Source: Cricetomys ansorgei (taxonomy: Eukaryota; Chordata; Mammalia; Rodentia; Nesomyidae). From it: DNA of 64,000 nucleotides. The stretch lies in contig JAMJFZ010000199.1 in assembly GCA_026225945.1 (NCBI GenBank), positions 69,170,501 to 69,234,500 of the forward strand. Direction: 5' to 3'. The first letter of the stretch is position 1. Every line of letters starts with the position of its first letter. The position numbers and the translations under genes are program-made. The notes under the pieces are model-generated. The model had not been told where the DNA came from and searched no databases. It saw only the letters and a list, made by a program, of their open reading frames with translations. Shown piece after piece: positions 36,101 to 44,900 of the stretch.

Positions 36101-38885
36101 TTTGCCTGGCCCGGTGACCCTGTTGAAGCTGACCTGGTTGGAGGATGCTCAGACTTTGGATTCTTCACGGGCCCCAGACCCTGACAGTACTTTCATTTTC
36201 AAAGTCCCAATTTTCTCAGTCAGGTTGTGTAAAATGGGTCCTGCCTCCCTCTATCCCCTTCTGGGTACTACTGTGTCCCTCCATCCAAACTGGCTTCCAG
36301 ACTTTCTAATGGCATTTTGTGTCCCCCCCTCCAGGTAGGAGTTTCAGACGGGGGTGGGCTGTGTACTATAATCACATCATCAGCATCACTGCCTCTGCAC
36401 AGCCAGACTAAGGCAGGACTCAAGCTTCCTGTCCTAGCATGACTACCTCTTACCAAGTGACTATGTCTCTCTTGTTTGCTCTTCTTAAGCATAAGGTGCA
36501 TCTGGCATGCCAGGGACTGCTCTCAAAATGAGTGTGTAAAGTGAAAAATATTCTTCAATACTGAGCTTGTCACTGCCCTATCTCCTGTGCAGGTCAAACA
36601 CCTCTGGCCAGGGATGCAGGCCCTGACATGCAGAAGCCACGCTGGAGGCTAGGCTTGATCAGTCAAGTGCTGAGATGCTTTGACCCATGCTTCACTGCTG
36701 GAAACAGGTGATGACAAATACCTCTGCTCCCAGGCTTTTGCTTTCAGGATGAGATGCACATAGACCTGTTCATTATTCATGACTCCTGTTTCTGAAGCAC
36801 ATTTCTGACCCAGAATGCCACACTGGTGTCATAATTGACCAGGCTCAGCTGTCACAAGGACACAGTGAGGAAGTCAGGGGGCACCCATGTTCCGGATAAA
36901 GGGACAGCAAAGGACGATGAACCCAAAAGAGTCCCAAGGAGTTGTCGGGACATGAGGAAGGCTAACTAAGCTGCTGGCAGGAAGGCCAGCCAAGATGGGC
37001 ACACAATGGAGAAGTGTCACAGGCTCAGGGTTCTACAAGAGGAAGAGGCAGGGCACTCACAACTGCTGAACTCACAACTGCTGCTGACTCAGAAACTACC
37101 TCAACAAAGCATTCATCTTGGTCATTCCTTCACAGGAGAGCCCAACTGCAGGTATGGAAGCAGCAAGTATTTAAAGTACAGAGAACAGCTGCTCCCCGAG
37201 TCACCTGCATTTTCCCCAGCCAGTCCGCCTGAAGCCAGGGCTGCCTCGGCTCTAAGAACTAAGCCCAGGCCCAGGTTCCTCCTTAGTGTCTGAGAAAGTC
37301 CTACTGGTCCATCCCCTAGCGCCCTCACTTTCCTCGAGGCTTCTCCTTTGTGGTCTACCTGCAATGAAACCTACAGACATGGAGGATGGTGGTCAGTTCT
37401 TGACTGTGATGTGCCCACAAGTTACACACTGTAACACCCATCCATGTCCTCACTTCACTGGGGGTATGGCTCAGTGGCAGAATGCTTGCCTAGCATGTGC
37501 AAAGGCCTGGTTCCCTCTGTGACACAGCAAAAAGTAAAATAAAAAAGAAAAAGGGGAAGCAGACAACCCGCTGTGCACAAAAGACAAATCTTGTTTATAA
37601 CTATTACACAAGCTATATGTGTACATATTTTGTGTAGCTTCAATTTAAGCAGTTATCTTTTCTTCCATGTTAGGGATTGAATCCAGGGCCTTGCACAAGC
37701 CAGGCGAGTGGTCCAGTGGGTACCTTCTCTATCAGTGGTTCTCAACTTTCCTAATGCTGAGATCCTTTAATGCAGTTCTTCATGTTGTGGTGACCCCCAA
37801 CCATAAAATTATTTTTGTTGCTACTTCTTAACTGTGATTTTGCTATTGTTATGAATCAAAATCTGAATATCTGATATGCAGATGGTCTTAGGTGACTCCC
37901 GTGAAAAGGTTGTTTGACCACCATAGGGGTCACAACCCACGGGTCAACAACTGCTGTTCTATACTGATTGTTTTTAAAAGTAAAGACAGCATTGGTCTGA
38001 AGACTTCTCAGGAAGCACGGGTGGCACATTCCTGTTCTCCTGGCACTAGGGAGATGAAGGTGTGAGGGTCAGAAATCAGCATCATTCACTGCCACACACT
38101 CTTGAGGCCATCCTGGAAAAGTCAACTTCTACCATGACATCGGGTACTCCTACCTGGCACAGAGAGCACCTCTGGGGCGTTTATGGGATCTCTGAGTACT
38201 GGTATCTTGGCCTATCTTTTCAACACATATTTGTGGTATTTTTGTCAAAATTTAACTTATTTTTGGCTTTCATCATGAAGTTTTAAATGACCATTTCCTG
38301 CAGGAACTGATGAAGTTTGTTGCCTTCCTTAGCCTGACATGTGTGCTCCATGTCCTGTCATCCTGTTCTGAAACACACAATGACTCTGCAATTTTGGCAA
38401 GTGCCTCTCAAACCATCCCTGCATCAGCACCGGTCTCAGATGTACATCAGTTCAGGTGTTTGGACAAATCCCTGCTGAGACACCAGGCCCTGAGTGGTAG
38501 CATCCTCGAGTACTGCTCCTGTTACATTAATTGGCTTGGCAGCACCTTGCAGCCTTCTCCTTCACTTCCCTTCAGACACAGCCCCATTCATGTGCCCTCC
38601 TCCTTCACTTAGCTAGGGAACCCCACCTTCTCTCCATCAGCACATTCCTACTGGTCCCAAGTCTGCCTTTGAGAGACGATGGTAAAGACTCCAAAGGGCA
38701 TCCAGGGCAAATCCCACCACCTCTGCCTCAACACAACCGTGCAACCATGTTCACTTGCAGCCTTTCTTCTCTGGAAAGCAGCTGTCAGGTGACATGTCCA
38801 GGTATCCAGGCTTTGGGCTGCCATGTCACTTCCAAGTCAGACATGCTGCCCAGCACCAACAGGCAGGCTCTTAGTAAGAGTCTGA

Positions 38886-38918
<33 letters not shown>

Positions 38919-41900
38919 GTGTATGGAATTCCTTGGGAAAAATTACTGCAGTGACCATTTCATTGTTTGTTAAACACAATGATCTGAAAAGCAAGGAAAT
39001 CCAGACTTCCCTCCCAAACACCGTACCGAGTACAAGCTGCTTCCCAGTCACTGTGACCACAATTTGGGAGTTTCTCGCCCTGCCCTCCACATGCATACCA
39101 CACATACGCACACACAAGCAGGCACACAAGTTGTGCTTTGGGGACCACAGCCCTGTCTGTACGTAGGGTAAGCCAGGTACAGGTGGCATAGGCAGTCTTC
39201 AGTCTTTCTTGAGTGAGTGGGAAGTCACTGGTGAAATATACACAAAAGTCTCATTTTAACCTATCAACATGCAGCATACTTCCGTACTGCCCCCATTAAA
39301 CACTCTCCTCCTGCTCCCTAGCACCCACCAATCTGCCTTCTGTCTATGCAGTGTGTACCCTTTTGTCATGCCTCACTGGCCATTTGGCTCCTCAGTGCCA
39401 CCGTCAGCCCACACTGTTGCAGCCTCACCACAGGGCACACAGCACTCTGCGGGAAAGGGCCAAGGGACAACAGGTAAGAAGTCTCTGAGTGTATGTGTGT
39501 GGCACTTTCCTCATAGTTCCTGGGGTGGGGATGTGGCACTCCAAGCATGCAAATAGGCCACTGGCTGAGGTGTGCTAGCCAGGGGACGTGGGGAAGTTAC
39601 CACGAGGTACCTATGGCCAAGCTCCCTCACTCCTGCAGCACCCATTCTAGCCTAGTGTGTCAGCATGTGCTGGTACGACAGCCACACGGGGCAGCCACAC
39701 TTGTAAAGTGGGACACAGTGCCTCTCAGTTCTTCCTACTGAGGAGACTACTTCAAGAGTGACAGCTCCAGGACTCTTTTTCTCTGATTTGAACCCCTGTT
39801 GGGCTGGGGGCAGGGGTGGCAGACAGGGTGTAGCTCAGTGGTAGAGTGCTTACCCAACACATACTAGGTCCTGGGTTCCACCCCCAGTACTATCTTTCAA
39901 GAACAGGCGAGATGGGAGGCTCATTTTATTTGCCAGGACAGTTAGAGCCCACAGCTCAAATGACCCTTCTACCCAGCTGGTGCCCTTTTTGTGGGTGGCA
40001 ATGAGAGTTCCGATGCTGAACTCCAGCACTGAAGCACACTATACATGTGTTGAGGAAGTTTATTTTTAGTTATGTTTGAAATTGTTTTACACACTGTTGG
40101 GTAAGGGGCTATCCTAAGTCTAGGGAGTTCTGTATAGTTTGCAGGTGTTGGATTTCTGTGGAGGTTGTTTAATTGCTAATGATCTGTATATGCTAGTAGA
40201 ATACCTGAGGAGTTCTGAAAGAATAAATACACCTGAGCTCAGAGCTTGGGGTTCCACCATGGAGCCTGGCACTGGCCAGGATGGTGGTTCCCTCTACTGA
40301 GGTCTGGAAAGGTTTGAGTCTATTGAAAATGCCTCCTTGTCTCTCTTGCTGACCCCCCACAGCAGCGTACTACTACATACATGCATTACAGACACTATAC
40401 TACATCCCCAGCCCTGGGTGTTCAAGAGGTTAACAAACCAGTGTGCTACCTGCACAAGCCATTGGATGCTGAGGGTCACAAGAAGAGCTCCTTGAGAGGA
40501 GTCAAGTGTGACTGAGTGGCAGGAGGGTACCAGTGACAAGGCATGCAGACCCTAAAAGGCAGGGAACACAGCATGAGCAAGTGTGAGAAGTCACAGGAAC
40601 ATCTGCAGTATCCACACAGTGCATGTTTACACGTGCACACACATGTGGCAGAGATGACTGCACTCAGATGCCTCCTGTGGGATGGTGTTTCCCAGCTCGC
40701 ACCAAAGGCTTGCCATGGCCATGTTTGTGCACTTCAACACAAAAGTGACAGTCAGAGGCACAGGAAGGCAGCCAGCTTTGGAGATGGTGTGCTGGGGTTC
40801 TAAGAAGAGCTGGGCTTAGGCCACAGCCAGGAAAATGACCACCCTGATGACGACTCAGTGCCAGGCTGTGGCTGGCCTACTGGCATCTTGTTCATGCTTT
40901 CAGCCTCCAGGATCGTGCCTCACACAACCCCTTGAATGGGGAGTGAAGAGCACGGAGGTTGTTTTCATCTCTAGTGTCTCTGTGTAGACGGCTATTACAG
41001 AGCAGGCTTTTCCCACAGGAGGCCCACTCAAACTTCAGCTGACTGCACCCTAGAAACACACCCATTCCCTAGGAGCTTCCCAAAGAGTGTGCTCAAAATA
41101 CCTGTCCATCGTGGTGAGCAGCCCTACTCCTGCATGTTGGAGACACTAAACTAGTTTTCCCCTATACATCAATCTACAGACTTTACTGTTTGCTCTTGGG
41201 GGCTACTCTTGAGAACTTTCGCCAAAGTGGAGCAGGTAGGATCTCACGCTAGAGTGGTCATTCATGAGTCAGGCTCATAGACCACAACAAAAGGCACCCT
41301 TTTCTCTGTTATCTGATTTTCCTTTTCCCCTGGGTATACTTCCTGAGCCAAGAGGGAAACAATAAACAGTAGCAGGAGACTGGACTCCTTCTCAAGGGAA
41401 GAATGTAACATGGGAACACAGAACAGGAGGGCACCCAACAAGGCTAGGCTAGCTTTCTAGAAGTTTCCCATAAACCCCTGAGCAGTCTGCTTTCAAATAC
41501 CTTTCAAAAGCAGCTGTATGCTCACATCTGGTCCTGAGGCTGAGATGCCAGAGTCTTGTGATCTATGAATGGAAGGCAGGGTGCACCACCGGCCACAGTG
41601 GGCAGGCAGGGCAGGTGTGTGCTCTGTAGATCTTTCAGGCCCTGCCTCCGCTCAGGTGCTAAGGAAGGGCATCCTGGTAGCCAGCTGGCTTCCCATCACA
41701 TGGGCAGGGTGGGTTGGGGTGGGAGTGCTCTAGAAATGATGGCACACACTTGTAACCCCTGCATTTGGAGGCAGAAGCAGGAAAACCACTACAAGTTCAG
41801 GCCAGCATGGTCTAAATACTGAGGCTAGGCTGCTAGGGCTACACGGTGGCACTGTCTCAAACATACAAAAGAGGTTCTGTGAGATGGCTTGGTGGGTAAA

Positions 41901-44900
41901 AAGCGCTTGCCAAGCAAATTGTGAACAAGTTCAATCCCTGAATCCCATAATGGAAGGAGAGAGATGACTCCCAAAGCTGTCTTCTGATCTTGATACTCAT
42001 GCTGTGCGTGGTGTGCTCGTGCACACGCATGAGTGTGCATATACCCAGAATAAGTGAAATGAAAACAAAACAAAACAAAAATGACAAAACCAAGAGTCAC
42101 TTTGGGGACAATGACAAGGCATGAAGATGGCTGCTTGTCATGTGACCCTCAGAGTAGGTGACAAGAATGGGAGACTGCAATGTCTTGAGAATGTAGACGT
42201 TGGAATTCTGAATGGGGTGAAAATACACGACAGCACACCAAGAAGATGGGGTTGAAAATTTACAAGAAACATCCTGTGAGGTGGGGCTTGGGAAGGCAGG
42301 TGGGGCCATTCTATGTTCTTAACTGGGCCATGACTACTCAGTAACAGTGGTACCTTGAGTTCTCCACTGTCGGGGAGCTGTCCCTTCTACGTAAATGCAG
42401 TCAGTCAGGTCCCTGTCACACCAGTCCCATTCTTACCCATCATAGCACACCAGTCACCTTCTGTGCATCAAGAACTCCCCCTTCCCAGACCCAGGGATTC
42501 AGCAACAGCCCTCCAACACCAGGCTGGCACCTCTACCCTAGGGCTCCTTCACAAAGACAGGTGGCCTCTTGACTCCAAGTAAATCCTGGCTCCTGGTCCC
42601 AATCTGACAACCAGATAGGGCTTCCCTGTAAGTCTTACCAATAATAGGAGACAAAACAAGGACAGCAGGCTGTGTGGCATTCAGGGAGCTCTCAGGCTGT
42701 GTAAGAAGAGCTCACCTGCTCTGAGGACAAGCAAAGAGCTGAGGTCAGCATGTTTGGTGGCCAGGCCTGTATTCCCAGTTACTTGGAGTCAGAAACAAAA
42801 AGATCACAATTTTAAAACCTGCCTAGGCTATAGAGGGAGTTCAACAGCAGCTTGGAAGACTGGGAACCTGTCAAAGCAAGCAAGCAAGCAAGCAAGCAAG
42901 CAAAACAAACATCTAGCCAGGTTTGGTGGTAAGCGTCTTTAATCCCAGCACTGGGGAGGCAGAGGCAGGCAGATCTCTGTGAGTTTGAAGCCAGCCTGAT
43001 CTACATAGCAAGTTCTAGAACAGCCAGGGGTAGCCTGCCTCAGAAAACAAAAGTAAAATGTGAGAACTGAGCCAAGGGTGTGACTCGGTGGCAGAGCACA
43101 TGCCAAGCATGCAGCAGGCTCTGGGCTCAATGCCTAACTCCACATACATACAAAGTGTCCTAAGTGGGTGTGGTGATACACAGCTGGAATCCCCACACTT
43201 AGGAAGCCCTAAGGGGGGGGGGGCGGACTGAGAGTTGGAGGGCAGTCTAGTGTACTGAGGGAGAGCCTGTCTCTAAATAAAAGGTTCAAGTTATCAATGA
43301 AGAAAAATGAAGCCCTGTGAACATTCCTGCATGGTGGGAAACTAAGGACATGGGCTGTGATCTCATGAGATCTCATGAGGCCCCTTGGCCTGTCATGTCT
43401 CAGTCTGTGTAGCATGGTGATGTTGACCCTGAGAACAAGACCCTGGAGTCCAGTGAACTCAGTTAACAGCCCTTGCCTTTATTCATTCTATAGGGGGAGA
43501 CCTCAGGTCTCACAGTGTGCCAGATTCAGTGACTGAAGTAAATATGCAAGCACTGGTTGAGAGAGAGCAGAGGCTTCTCCAAGGAGTCAGCTTTTGCTGT
43601 GGGATATGATGCCTTCCACCACCACCACCATACAGGCACAGAAACCGCCCACACCACTTGAGCAAATAATGGAAATGACAGAGAACCCAGAAGGAGCCTT
43701 GAGCTGCTATCATCAAGGAAAACGTTGTGATTTATCACAGGCGGAAGGGCGGCTGACGGGCCACACCACCTTCCGTTCAGCTCAACCTTCTGGAGCCTCC
43801 CCTACTCCCTTCCCTAAGGGCCAGCACGGGGGAAATCCTGACATGGTCAGGCTCTGAATGACCAAACATTACCATTCTCAAGGGCAGAGGACATTGCAGG
43901 CAACACCTCAGAGAACACTGGCCTCTCTAAGCTGGACAGGGCTTGAGGGTCCCTCTCTTGGTCCCAGCCCCGTGTCAACAGTGCAAGCAGCTGTACATTG
44001 GTAAAAGGCACAGGGAACACAGGCTGCAAAACTTGTTGGTACATCAGAGTGACTCGGAAGGTAGCCTGCTACACTGCTGGTGACAGCTAGAAAGAAGCTG
44101 GTAAGCAGCAAGCAGGACCGACTTCCTCTCCATGGGACATCAACAGCCTTCCTGCACCCCACATGGGAGCTCACTCATCAGCTTCCCCAGCAACACTTTT
44201 AACAAGACAACTTACTGAGAGGAGTATACTCACAGGGCAACACAAGGCACTGCCTTTAGGAACTGCCAAATGTCAACCTTGCATATCCTCGCCTGATGAG
44301 CTACTCCTGGATTGAGCCCATCTGGTCCACTGACTTCAAAGGGCAGAATCTAAGGTAGCGCTTGCTCACTGGCTTCTGCTTGCTGCCCTCCAGCCGGTGA
44401 AACTAAACATTTGAAAAAGAAAGAACAGACTTCCTACCACAAACTGTAGACAGGTTATACAAAGAGGTATTTGTCAATAAAAACATCTTTCCTTTGAACC
44501 GAGTGAGCCAGTGAGATGGCTCAGAAGATAAAGACACTTGCTGCCAGGCCTGATGACCTGAGTTCAATCCCCAGGACCCACACAGTGGGAGATAACTGAT
44601 TCCCAAAAGTTGTCCTCAATCAATAAATCAATCAATGTAATTGAAGAAATATAAAGCAGTTTGATACTTCCTTTTAGAAAGATGAATATATATATATGAA
44701 GGTAATGGGAAAAATACTATGCTCTAAATCATAAAGGGTTTAGGAACATATAGCCATAAAGCTTTAAACGAAAGCCCATATATCAGCTACCTACTGCTGT
44801 GTGACAAAGCACTCATGGTGAAGTACCTTGCAGCATTTGTCATCTCACAGTCAATTTCTACGAGTCAGGGCCCTGATTCTCAGCTCAGCAGTTTGCCTCA

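Noticed and set aside
38531..39166. 211-codon + strand open frame
   Set aside because: It reads through a poly-A tract (a long lysine run) in unique intron sequence, with no recognisable protein, no splice context and no codon pattern.
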